Under the pieces are notes generated by a model, which worked only from the letters and a program-made list of their open reading frames with translations, had not been told where the DNA came from and searched no databases. The translations under genes and the position numbers were made by a program. This document shows positions 43,822 through 64,000 of a DNA stretch of 64,000 nt, one piece after another (positions within the stretch are counted from its first letter, which is position 1; the number at the start of each line of letters is the position of its first letter). Source of the DNA: Owenia fusiformis (lineage: Eukaryota > Annelida > Polychaeta > Sabellida > Oweniidae); NCBI GenBank assembly GCA_903813345.2, contig CAIIXF020000001.1, positions 3,908,001 through 3,972,000 on the forward strand, given 5' to 3'.

Positions 43822-46800
43822 ATGGCTGAAGATTTTGAAACTTTAGGATGCAAACATTACAAGCGAAAATGTGCATTTATTGTGAGTATAGAAGATATCT
43901 ATGTAAACTTTACTTCTGTATTCTTTCCTTTTCAAACTGGAACTAACGATTTAAAGATCAAACAAGAGACTTAGCTTTGCCAACTAGACTTTACAATTTT
44001 CCGTCTTTTTCATTTTTTGTAAAGTGTGAAAGTCGACAATTGCAAGTGAATAAACTTAATGCACGGACCTCTGCCAGATTACCTCTTCTTGGTAGTGTCT
44101 AGTCTCTATAAATATACTCAAGGACAAGACACAAAGTCTTCGGAAAATTTATATTTCCTTGATTTTTGAGTCAGTTTATCAATAAATATCACATGTCATA
44201 CCTCAAACGATGCGTACTGTTGTTAGCGTCATCTCCAATCACTAAAACCACACATTCAAGAAAGCGTTTGTTCATAAAAGGATAAAATAAGCGAGCGTAT
44301 ATTTAATGGAGTGCTTCGGCTATTTCCGTTGTTCAAATGTTTATTCCCGAAGTCAAATGCCTTTTCTGAGAATGTGACGCCACTCCGGATGACGTCACAT
44401 CAGAGATTACCTGGGAATCCCTTGACGTTTCTTTAAATACTCCTGTAGAAACAATAACAACGGTTTGCAAGACTATGCGATCCTTTACTTACATTGGCTG
44501 TTTGTTGCGATGTGACATAATTCTCCTTTTCGCGGTTCGCTCTTTGAATCAGAACGTTCGCAAATATGCACTGAAAAAGCACTCAAAAAGGACAAAATTT
44601 GATTGGTCAATATTTTCCCACTATGCATTTCGCGTAGCTATTTGCGTGACACGAAAGTTCTAAATCAAACTATTACTCAATTTTGTTTTTACACCCGCAC
44701 GCTAAATAAAACAATGACAGTATGACACCATCGTAAGTATTCTTCTTTGTCATTGCTTTAATAGTCAGTATACCGAGTTTAATCAATAAAAGATTGTACA
44801 ATGAACAACAAAATTCGGAAATGAGTACTATAGATTTGCTTTCGGACCACTGAACAGATTGACCTATATAATAGCGACGCGTCTTCTTTGGTCTACTGCT
44901 CAGTTGTTTGTGGGTTTTCAACGTAACTCTACAATGTAATTTGACGATGAATACTTTTATTCAGTTGTTGCATCGATGTCGCAGTTTGTAGTGCGGTAAG
45001 ATTGGCATGAAAGTATTGAAAGTCGAATTGAATTGTTTTTTCCAATATGGCGACTAGTCTACTGATCACGTGACCTTCTCTTCCGGAATATTTTCTCACT
45101 TTTCAATCATCGTTTTCACCACGCTATGAATTAATGCAATGAAAAAAATAGCTGTTATATTAAGATTAATGAGAGATCAATCGTTTCTAATAATTTTTTC
45201 AGTACTCTCGTACGGGAATATGAACGAATATATCGTTTGAAAAATAGGTGTGAAAATCCCCATGTTAAACCTATGAGGGAAAATAAGGAAGTATAAATTT
45301 GTTCCTCCGGGAACTGCATCATGGGAAATATTTTGCCCTTATAAGGAAAGATTTTCGCGTCTTCTCTTTTGAAGAGGGAACAACGATTTCGAGAATTCAA
45401 GATACAAACAACATCGGACACTGCCGGAAATTACTGAAGCACTCCATTATCTTTACGCTCTGAAAACTTGAAATAAATGTACCTGGAAAATTCGATTTAC
45501 AGGGTCAATAATTGATACCATGCAATCATTCAAACTAATACATAAAGAAGAGATTACAGGGTAAATATTGATCACTCAATGTTTGAGAGATGGAAAAGAT
45601 AAAGGTCAGTACGAGCGTCATATTTTTGGGTGGTCATTTTTTGGATGTGCCTTTTTTGGTTGGTGTCTTATCTTCTCAATTATTCTCTGAGCCAATACCA
45701 AAAGGGGCTGGATCTGGCTCCTGATCTGTGACTTCATGTGGATTGCACTTGTCATAGGCCGGGAAACATGTATAAAAAAGTCGAGTCGAATACACCAAGT
45801 AAAGATCTCTTTAATTAATAATAATAATTTTCAAGATAATTGACTGAGTCAAATTGAATTGATGTAGTAGTATATACATGTAAATGTCTATAGTATTTTA
45901 ATGTAAATACAACTCCTTGTAAGTATGTGATATGTATGATGAAAACTGCTCTTTGTAAAACACCACATAAAGTGAAACAGTTTTTCAAGGTTGCAATTTT
46001 ACAACCCAATGTCTGAATGTTGTATAGACAATTGACATGTCTTCATACTTTATTTGGAGCAATTATTTCAAGATTGTTTCTTTTTTGATAGAATCTGAAT
46101 CAATCTTGAAGCCAAGAAGCAGGTTTATATCATTCTTATTAATATGTTTTCTAGTCCCCGTGCTGTGGAAAGGTTTACACATGCAGACTGTGCCATGATG
46201 AAAAGGAGATGCATACAATTGAACGTACTTCTGTCAAGCAAATTCAGTGCCTCGGTTGTAGAGTCAAACAAAAGGTATTCAAATTTGTTAAAGCATTAAA
46301 TACAATCAACTTATTTGATAACATTGTACATGTATAAAAAAAATGTAATATGAGTGATTATAGACAATCATCTTTTGGTATATGAATGCACAATTGGATT
46401 TTAGAGTCAGATAAAAAAAATATAACAGCTAGAATTGATGTTCTTTAAGATTTGATAAATGGATTTTTTATTTTTCTCTGATTGATTCACATCGTTTAGT
46501 TGGTGGCTGATAGAGGTTATATATAAAATAAAGATTATCTACAAATTCCACTTTTTGACCAATACCACTCACCAATATCGGCTTTCAAATGGTGGTTTTA
46601 ATTTGTCAACTAAATGTACCATGTATATAAATGTGGTATACGAGTAGTATTCTATATTATTGCAGGTAAAGGCTGTATGTTCTCATTGCAAGGTGACATT
46701 TGGCAAATATTTTTGTGAAGTTTGTCGGTTGTATGACGATGATGAAAAGGGACAGTTCCATTGTGAAGGGTGTGGAATTTGCAGGTTTGTTAGTGAAATA

Positions 46801-49800
46801 TATCATAGCTGTTGCTCTCAATGCTCTGTATATATACAGTACTTGAAATTTGATGTAGGGCTTCTAAAACATTCAAAAATTCATTGAACTTCAAATTGTG
46901 TTTTTATTTATTTTTACTACGTGTACTTATCCATGTTAATGTCCCTTGCAGGGTTGGTGGACGAGACAAGTACTTTCATTGTAGCAAGTGTGACATGTGC
47001 ATGCCAATCTCTAGTCAGGAGCAACACAAGGTTAGTGGTAATCATTTAGTAACTGAGACTCTGGTAAGGCAAATCATCCATGATTACACTGTGCTTAGTT
47101 TTTACTACACTTTATCAGATTTGTTTATAGATCTGAGAAATTGGTTTTGGTTTTGGAGTTGACTTTAACTCTCTGACGAGATATATTTCCCCAAATTATC
47201 ACCCCCGGTGATCGTACAAAATGGATGGAGGGGGGATTAGGCAATTTCTGCAAGAAAACTCAACAAATTTGGAAGATTTATTTTTTCAAGAGAAAATTTA
47301 CAACTGAATTGCCAAATGAATAGGCACAGTGCATGGCAAAATATATTAGGTCATCTAGTATTTTTTTTGAACTGATACCCTTCTAAGATATGAGATCTAT
47401 TAAAAAAGGCGCATCATCACCAACGTGCAAAAGTCAATGTTTTTGCTATAAATCGGGCAAGAATGGTCTACACGACCTGTAATAAATAGGTATAAGGGAC
47501 GTTATTATCACAATACTAATGACATTGCTCACTTTTTAAAGTTAGTTTCCATGCAATATACCAAAAATTTTCAAAATAAATTAATATTGGATGGAGGGGG
47601 GATCACATGTATATAAGACATGATAAGACATGCTACTTGAATTTATTCTTTCCACTTTTTCATTCTCCAGAGATATAATATCCAGTTTCTTACTGGGGTA
47701 CTGAGTTTACTTTTTTCAAATACACGAGTTCTTGTGAATTTGTTCCATCGTAAAGACATATAAATCCCCCCCTCCATCCACTCCCCCCTCCATCCAATAT
47801 TAATTTATTTTGATTATTTTTTGTATAACGCATTGAAACTAACTTTAAAAAGTGACCAATGTCATTAGTATTGTGATAATAACGTCCCTTATACCTATTT
47901 ATCCCAGGTCGTGTAGACCATTGTTGCCCGATTTATAGCAAAAACATTGACTTTTGCACATTGGTGATGATGCGCCTTTTTTAATAGATCTCATATCTTA
48001 GAAGGGTATCAGTTCAAAAAAAAAAACTAGATGACCTAACATATTTTGCCATGCACTGCGCCTATTCATTTGGCAATTCACTTGTAAATTTTCTCTTGAA
48101 AAAATAAATCTTCCAAATGTACCCAAATGTTTGTATTTTCAAAGAATTCCTAAAGTTCATATTTCATACTTTATTCCCAGGAAAATTAAAGGTTTTACAC
48201 GTTTGTGTCCTATGACCTCAACAAAGTTTGATTTGGATAATGAAACCTTCCTTCTATTTGTCAGTCCTGCAGTCTGTCCATGCATCCCTCCATTCAGAAA
48301 ATAACTTGAATACTAGTGGACAGATTTTCTTCATATTTGGTGGAAAGATGTATATTGGTAAATATCAGAGAATAAAATTTGCAACCTGTATAATGCTAGT
48401 CAGTTCTTTTATTACAGTGCATAGAGAAAGTGTCCCGGACTAACTGCCCAGTTTGTATGGAGGATCTGCACACATCAAGAGATGGCTCCACTATACCTCC
48501 ATGTGGTCATCTCATACATGGGTAAGTATATTGTGGTTGAAACATTCAAAATATGCGTTATAATATATATGTATTGATAAATATGGGATTTCTCACATGA
48601 AGCAGGGAAGGAAGGTGTCAATTCAACACTACGCCAAAAATATGAAAAAAATGTGTCCAATCTTTAATATCAAAACGCCTCTTTTATGCGCGTAAAACAT
48701 AATTTTTACGGTAATACCAGACAATGTGCTTAAAATGTCCAAATGTCTTTCATCATATAGAATCACCATGGAAAGCGGATCTTTTAAATCAACAATACAG
48801 ATTAAAGAATCTAGTATGATCAATAGAAACATGTCCGTGGTCAATGATACAACTAACTCTAATGTTTGCAACCTTTTTTATAACACTAATTCGCAAGACC
48901 AAATAAACACCCCTCAACAAAGGTCAACATGCCATTTTGTGCTAATGTTAATTTCCTTTCAAAATAATTATTGGTGCCTAAATGGTTTATTTCCTAAAAA
49001 TAATAATCTATTATCTTTCAAATGAAATAAAAATTAGGGTAATTGCTTTCCTAGAACTGAAGTTATGTATTTTCGAAGATAGCATGCATCACGAAAACTC
49101 ATTGAAATCAATGGAACGCGTAACTGAATAATCAACAATTTGAAGTTCAACTTGTTTCTGTCTTTAACATTCATATTTCAAGAAGTCCTACAAATAACAA
49201 TAACAATTAGTGATTTAGCTAGATAATATATAAATGCTGACTTATTATCATTTCAATATAATTTCAGTCCATGATTTTTGCTAGCAACCACATAGCAACA
49301 GAATATTAATTGAATATTAGTGAAATTGAAAAATTGGGGTAAGGGAAACATAAAAAACTATATCTAAAACTGGGAGAGGTTTATAATTATAATTCTGGTA
49401 CCACAGTTTACATAAGCATTACGGAACATGCACAAAAATTAACTAAAATCGATTCTCATGAAATTATGGATGTTGGAAAGAGAATTCAATCTGTTCAATG
49501 AGTACTACCTACCAAACAGAGTAATTTACTGATTAATTTGCATTTCCTACAGTATTAGAAACAATGTGACTATCAATATTTTACGAATTTTATTTTTATT
49601 GGCTTAAACTTCTGACTATCATAACTTTGCCCCTCTACCCCAAATCACTTTGATTTTTACGCAAAAAAGTGAAATATATCTGTGGCTGAAGCTAAAAAAA
49701 TAACAGAAGCACAAAAAACTTCCAAAAAGTACTATTGAAAAACTCAAACATTTTACATGGTGTCCAAAAATATTTGTTTAGTGTGCTCAAGATCACAAAC

Positions 49801-51264
49801 AATTTATTAACAATGAGGAAATATGACTAAAATAAGGACATTAATAAGCTATTTTATAAAGTGTAGATAAAAGTGACAATTACACCCTCTTTTTATTTTC
49901 AGGACATGCTATAAACAGATGCTCTCAAAAGGGTGAGAAAATATTTAAATAATAATTTCTTTCAAGTCCCAGTAATACAACCCTTAACATTCAATATACA
50001 AATGTTATACCTCTTGACTGTACTTAATCACATCTTGCTAGAAATACATTGATTTCATAAATATCTTCTTTTTTCAACCTTAATGGCCCAAGTTAAGCTG
50101 CAGCTGTGCTGTTCATTCTTTGCCCGTCCTGTCCAAATTGGCGATACAAATTATTGTTGTAATTATTTCAGGCACTTTGCCTGTCCAAATGGCCAACTCA
50201 CATCTATTGTTGTAATTATTTCAGACACTTTGCCTGTTCAAATGGCCAACTCACATCTATTGTTGTAATTATTTCAGACACTTTGCCTGAAATTGCCCAT
50301 TACAGACTTGTTGTAATTATTTCAGACACTTTGCCTGTCCAATGTGTGGAGAGGCAATGGTTGAGATGGACAACATTTGGAAGAGGCTGGATGAGGAGGT
50401 TGCTAACACACAGATGCCTGAAGAATACAGAGACACCATCATTAACAGTTTATGCAAAGATTGCCACAAGGTTAGTTCCTTCACATGTTTGTGTTTAGTT
50501 AAATTAGTAGTGTGTTTTGAACAAATTGCAACAAAACCAAGCTCCAGCCAGTAACTTAAATGGACATACAGTATTGTGCATCTGCTCACATTCAAAGTTG
50601 CATTGATAAATGGCATTTCTGTCCTATATATGGTGTAGTTGTATGAATTTAGATTACTTGTTTTGCAGCCTGTGCTTCATGTTGCAGCTTGTACCTCATG
50701 TTGCAGCTTGTACCTCATGTTACAGCTTGTACCTCATGTTACAGCTTGTACCTCATGTTACAGACTGAACCTTTTGTTCCAGACTAGCAAAACTAAGTTC
50801 CATGTCCTTGGCCAGAAGTGCCAACATTGTGGATCCTACAATACGTGTGGTGCTGATGATGACATTGAAGAGAATCCAAACACTGCTGGCTATGAAGAAA
50901 CTGGTGCAGGTGACACAGGTGAATCTAACATTCCAATAGGAAAACAAAATTGTGTAAAGGAGCTTAGAGGATATTGTTTGATGTTTAATTGAACATTGAA
51001 AACCAATGACACATTCTTTTATAAGAAAAAGTATTTAAAATGATTCCACCTATTAGTTTACCTTTTAATATTTGAACCCGTTGACCTATTGAATGTATGA
51101 TCTTCTTGGAATTGCCTTCTTCCAAGTTATACAGGAGTTGTAATGCATCTCATAAATTAATTTTGTTTTCACTTTCAGCATCTCCTAATGATGTAGATGA
51201 ACGAAGTGTTGCAGCTCAAACCATAGATACAGAGAGTGAAAGGACGGGTACATCAGTAGACTGA
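43822..51264 (+). CDS. RCHY1: RING finger and CHY zinc finger E3 ubiquitin ligase (PIRH2)
   Basis: E3 ubiquitin ligase; the vertebrate orthologue targets p53 and other proteins. Coding exons: 43822-43881, 46155-46274, 46666-46784, 46952-47030, 48418-48521, 49903-49932, 50326-50470, 50783-50918 and 51179-51264. They total 879 nt, 292 residues against 261 in human. The CHY-type zinc finger starts at GCKHY (residue 9) and runs through [13 protein letters not shown] to about residue 75. The CTCHY-type finger follows ([20 protein letters not shown], then [11 protein letters not shown]). The RING-H2 ligands are Cys136, Cys139, Cys155, His157, His160, Cys163, Cys175 and Cys178. The C-terminal zinc ribbon has CKDCHK and CQHCGSYNT. 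An acidic Thr/Ser-rich tail of about 55 residues exceeds the human one. Exon 6 is a 30 nt microexon. Exons 7 and 8 are each preceded by tandem copies of their own splice acceptors. Confidence 0.96.
44735..45070 (-). repeat. Dispersed repeat, copy 2 (inverted)
   Basis: Minus-strand counterpart of 7861-8200, in RCHY1 intron 1. The two copies are diverged by scattered substitutions and short indels, so both are old. The unit is about 335 bp with no visible terminal repeats. Confidence 0.6.
47227..48125. repeat. Large inverted repeat (two ~340 bp arms) in RCHY1 intron 4
   Basis: The arm at about 47265-47604 recurs inverted at about 47790-48118, with a ~185 bp unrelated spacer. Landmarks are GGGACGTTATTATCACAATA against its complement, GTCTACACGACCTG against CAGGTCGTGTAGAC, and GGATGGAGGGGGGAT at the inner arm ends. 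Arms look ~90% identical. A diverged relative of the arm lies near 14340-14440 (CTTTTGCACG..GGTGA, GTATCAGTTCAAAAAA). Confidence 0.75.
50140..50337 (+). repeat. Tandem copies of the RCHY1 exon 7 splice acceptor
   Basis: TTGTAATTATTTCAG followed by (G/A)CACTTTGCCTG occurs four times, putting potential exon starts at 50172, 50225, 50278 and 50326 (spacings 53, 53, 48). Only the last continues into the RING coding sequence CPMCGEAM. From the first, the frame runs into TAA ending at 50268. Confidence 0.9.
50669..50782 (+). repeat. 19 bp repeats, each ending in an acceptor-like CAG, abutting RCHY1 exon 8
   Basis: Six consecutive 19 bp units: 50669-50687, 50688-50706, 50707-50725, 50726-50744, 50745-50763 and 50764-50782. 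The middle four are CTTGTACCTCATGTT(A/G)CAG. The last, ACTGAACCTTTTGTTCCAG, is diverged and ends exactly at the true acceptor of exon 8 (50783). Confidence 0.9.
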
Positions 51265-54200
51265 ATAGTACTTCAGTAGATTTAACAGATGGTGCATATA
51301 AGGATGTATTATGAAATAGTTCTAATATGATTCCTGATTCAGCAGTGTGATATAGCCATAAGTTAAAATAAACTATAAAAGTGACATATCCCATATTTTA
51401 TCCCCATGGCTTAAAGCAAGACATTTCCTGATAATTGAATGGCGAAAGACACGAGCCAAGCGAGCGGTGGGTTTTGGCGGGTCCTCCCTCCAAGAAATTT
51501 TGGAAAAATGAGATTTGATTGAATGCTTTTTATTAGAGTAATGTAGACCCATTACATATACTTTTAAAGGAGGAAAAATAAAACAAATATGACCTTAATT
51601 TTGAAACCCTTGCTTGACCCCCCTACTCCCCCCCCCCCCCCCTAGAAATAAATCCAGATTTGTATTGAACTCAATGTGGTCAGATTTTGGTCAATTTTTT
51701 CCTGAAATTTCTGAAGACTTAAAGCCATGTTTCCCACAATGATTCTGTTATCTCTACAATAACAGCCAGTGATATTTTTCAGAAATCATTTATAAGCCTT
51801 ATATGCGGCTGATATTGATTGTCAGCTGCATATCCATAAACTAATTTGAATTTTTTGATTTTGATCATGGGATAAACCCACTGTCAAATCATTCTTTGTG
51901 ATATCATTTTATTACCTTGTAGATATCAAATATCAGCAATCATTCTCTTCGCTGAATTGTGTTAATATTTTATATTACTTGTCAATAAAAATATCATTCA
52001 AAATAATTTGATATTCTGTATTTCTGGCATTTTACTACCTCATCCGATAAACTAGATGCAAGTAGAAATGATCTTGATTTTCTGTCATTAATATTCAAAA
52101 TTTTGTCAAAGTGATATCATATTTGAAATCTCTATATAAAACTACATCTAAAAATGTGGTTTTAAAAATTCTTTATCAACTTTGAAATTTTAGTTTTTCT
52201 TTGAAAATGTGACTTCTAGGTCAGTCCATTATAGGCGTTATAAAATCATGAAAAATGAAATATCTTCTTGAATTACAATGATAATATTTTCTGTCACTGG
52301 ATATATTTTCTACTGTATAATAATAATTTAAAGGAATTTTTTTCTTTAATTTTATCTATAATATCTGGAATGTTATTTGACCCAGATTAGCCATCTGGTG
52401 GTGAAATTGGAAACAACCTTGCATTTCCATTGAAAAAATTTCATAGTTTAACAAGCTCTGAAAATCGGAATTGCCATCAAGATCATTACACTATTCAAAT
52501 GGTGATGAAAAAACTCCAACAGCATTGTTATTTTGGTAGTTGTATTTATTTAAAATAAGATAATTTATTCAAAATATGCAATAGGTACATTGTATATTCA
52601 TAGTGTTACCTTTTTACATATTAAATAATAACTGAATTACATGTATATTATATGTACAAAACATGTTTTTGAAGAATAAAAACAAATCATGAAAACCTTG
52701 TTCTTTGAATAGTCAAAGAGTTATGTATATCACAGTAAAAAGAACTGCTGCTTTTTTGTGCATTTGAATTTTAACCATCGATTTTTAACGATTAATTTTA
52801 ATGATCCCCTCACTATTAGACCAAATTGAGCAGTTGGATGCAGCACACGTGATAATTTGAAAAATGTCTGCCATCCTGTAAACACCCTATCAATTTGAAG
52901 AACTAATTCTGGGGAGATCACTGTATAGTCATTTCAATTTCCATATATTTACAAGTATAAAGTGTTAAAAAATATAGGTGTACTCTATGGCAAATGACAT
53001 TCAGACTAAAGATATAAAGCATTACATAGTCAAGGTGTACAAGTGAATTAAATGATGAAGGCATTAACATAACATCAACAATGGTAAAACTCAACATTCA
53101 TCAAAAACATCATGCAACAAATATGACTAGATTTGAAAGTAGTATGTTGTAGAAATATGACCAATATGGCCAACAGATGGGGCCCAATAGGCTCACCAGT
53201 CAAAAAACATAAAATCAAAAAATTAAAGCTTGTCAATATTTTTACCAACTTTGTTCATTTGAACAATCTTCAGCATAACATTAAAGAGTGAGCTTTCATT
53301 GAATACAAGAGTTTATCAGATCATATATAAGTAAGTATTCACTCCTCATATGTCTTTGGTATATTGAATCCTTGAAAAAGGTCAGTAGCTGTTCCCTACA
53401 ATGACATGTACAACTTGTACTTAAACTATATACCGGTGCTATAGTGAGTCCATGACCGTAGAGGTACATTAACTCCAAGATGTGATTCAGTCACTCGAAG
53501 AGATGTTCTGTAGACTAATCATCTATTAAATGTAGTTATGTCACTACATATGACGCTATTCAGATCTTTCATGTTATGACTGGACTGGAAAACAAGAATG
53601 TAAAAGTTAGAGTGGCCTAGAATCAAAACAAAAGGGTTGGCAACCCGAAACTACTTTAATACAGTTAAAAAGCAAACAATTTCACAGGGGGTGATGCAAT
53701 ATTTCAAATACAGATTGTTTTAATTCTTAAAAAACTTTAAATATGAATATATCTGCATATATAGAAAGATAAACATAAAATTGCTAAATCTATGACTCCC
53801 TGGATTAGGTTTGAATGTTATGATTTCTAGAAAATAAAATTAGCCAAAAAGTCAGACACATTAACATTTTCTGCCTATAAGTGCCTAACATTCAGTGTAC
53901 ATGTAAACTACCCTAAAAATAATAAGAGCTACATTCAAATTCATCAAGATCAGTATCAAAACTGTAAAATATTATGTAATTTTTAGATCAGTCTGTTCAA
54001 TACTTGAATACATTAAAGGGAGAATCAGATCTAGCTAGTAAGCTGAACAAAACATTGTTTCTATTTGAGAATATTTTTTTGTCATGTATATTTTCTAAAA
54101 ATCCCTTAAGTGCATACTTTACAGTATTTCAGGAAAACGATAACTATGGCTACCATTTATTATCATTTGGAAGAATTTAAACATTTTCCCCCATTTTTGC

Positions 54201-54531
54201 ACTTTGAATTCTAATAACTTCACCAATATTATAACACATCAACAATCTTAGGGGAGTTATTGTATTTGAGATTGTAAGTCATAGATTGGTAAGTCAATTG
54301 TTCATGTTGCTTGCAATTTTGTCACCCCCTTAGGCCCCTTTAGATCTGATTCTGCCTTTAAAATGTAAAATCTGATCCAAAAAATTTTGTAACTGTCACT
54401 GCCATTGGTTAATATTAATACATGTTAGTACAGAACTACAGACATACAGAGATACATGACATAACATTTACAGCAATATTCACAGACTGTTCACCTTTCT
54501 GTCTATGTCTCTGGGAAGATACATGCTGTGG
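51265..54531. other. Interval between the convergent RCHY1 and guanylate cyclase 3' ends
   Basis: AT-rich, no repeat of note and no exon recognised. It should hold the 3' UTRs of both genes. Minus-strand AATAAA hexamers are present, for example near 54156-54161. Confidence 0.6.
51367..51372 (+). promoter_or_regulatory. RCHY1 polyadenylation signal
   Basis: AATAAA 103 bp after the RCHY1 stop, the nearest canonical hexamer downstream. Confidence 0.55.
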
Positions 54532-63717
<9,186 letters not shown>

Positions 63718-64000
63718 CTATAAGGAAATAATATGAAATTTAACCATTAAAATCTATAACTCATTATTACACTTCTAGGCACACTCATGGTTTTTAAGGC
63801 AGCCATTTTTCCTCCTCAAATCTTAATTGCAAAGACTAATCTACATATTTCAGCCAAAACATTCAACTTTTGGTTTCAACATGGAGCTTGGCTGCTGCAA
63901 CAGATCAGGGAAGAAGGGAAATACATTTTGCCCCAAGATGTGACCATGTCCCATATAACATCTAGTACATTTGTTCAGCAATTTGTACATAGATTATTTT

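Noticed and set aside
50140-50337. CRISPR-like direct repeats
   Set aside because: The genome is clearly eukaryotic, the repeats copy a splice acceptor and exon start, and spacers are not unique sequences.

Overview
This is a piece of an AT-rich animal genome. Every recognisable gene is split into short exons with GT/AG junctions, introns are a few hundred bases to a few kb, and non-autonomous DNA transposons, a LINE and satellite-like repeats fill the spaces. The five protein genes are close to their vertebrate orthologues in sequence. That, with the transposon load and frequent ACATGTA-type motifs, suggests a marine invertebrate, perhaps an invertebrate deuterostome or a lophotrochozoan. 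The species cannot be fixed from the sequence alone.

Layout. Bases 1-9.9 kb hold no convincing protein gene, only a tRNA-like Pol III unit (about 5.1 kb) and several small inverted-repeat elements. 9902-17890 (+) is SLC25A11, the mitochondrial 2-oxoglutarate/malate carrier, in ten coding exons. Its exon 7 is present as two alternative copies that can only be used one at a time. 20856-23290 (-) is PARK7/DJ-1 in five coding exons. It sits head to head with LRRC40 (23907-31712, +, thirteen coding exons), and the 616 bp between the two start codons carry paired NRF1-like palindromes. LRRC40 intron 1 carries an antisense, 5'-truncated LINE. About 32-43.5 kb is repeat territory, dominated by an ~8.05 kb element bounded by ~320 bp terminal inverted repeats and filled with ~477 bp tandem monomers. 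43822-51264 (+) is RCHY1/PIRH2, a CHY-zinc-finger/RING ubiquitin ligase in nine coding exons. 54532 to beyond 63717 (-) is the transmembrane and intracellular part of a receptor guanylate cyclase (pseudokinase plus cyclase, fifteen exons). Its ectodomain lies past the right edge.

The genes do not form a pathway; they look like ordinary neighbours, and only PARK7/LRRC40 appear to share regulatory DNA. The most interesting signals are in splicing architecture. These are the alternative carrier exons encoding transmembrane helix 4, and two separate arrays of tandemly copied 3' splice sites in RCHY1, one of which leads into the exon holding the last two RING cysteines. Other points are a pair of 462 bp hAT-type elements facing each other in one intron, and the giant satellite-bearing inverted-repeat element.

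All exon boundaries were read by eye from splice sites and remembered protein family conservation. Reading frames close across every junction in all five genes.
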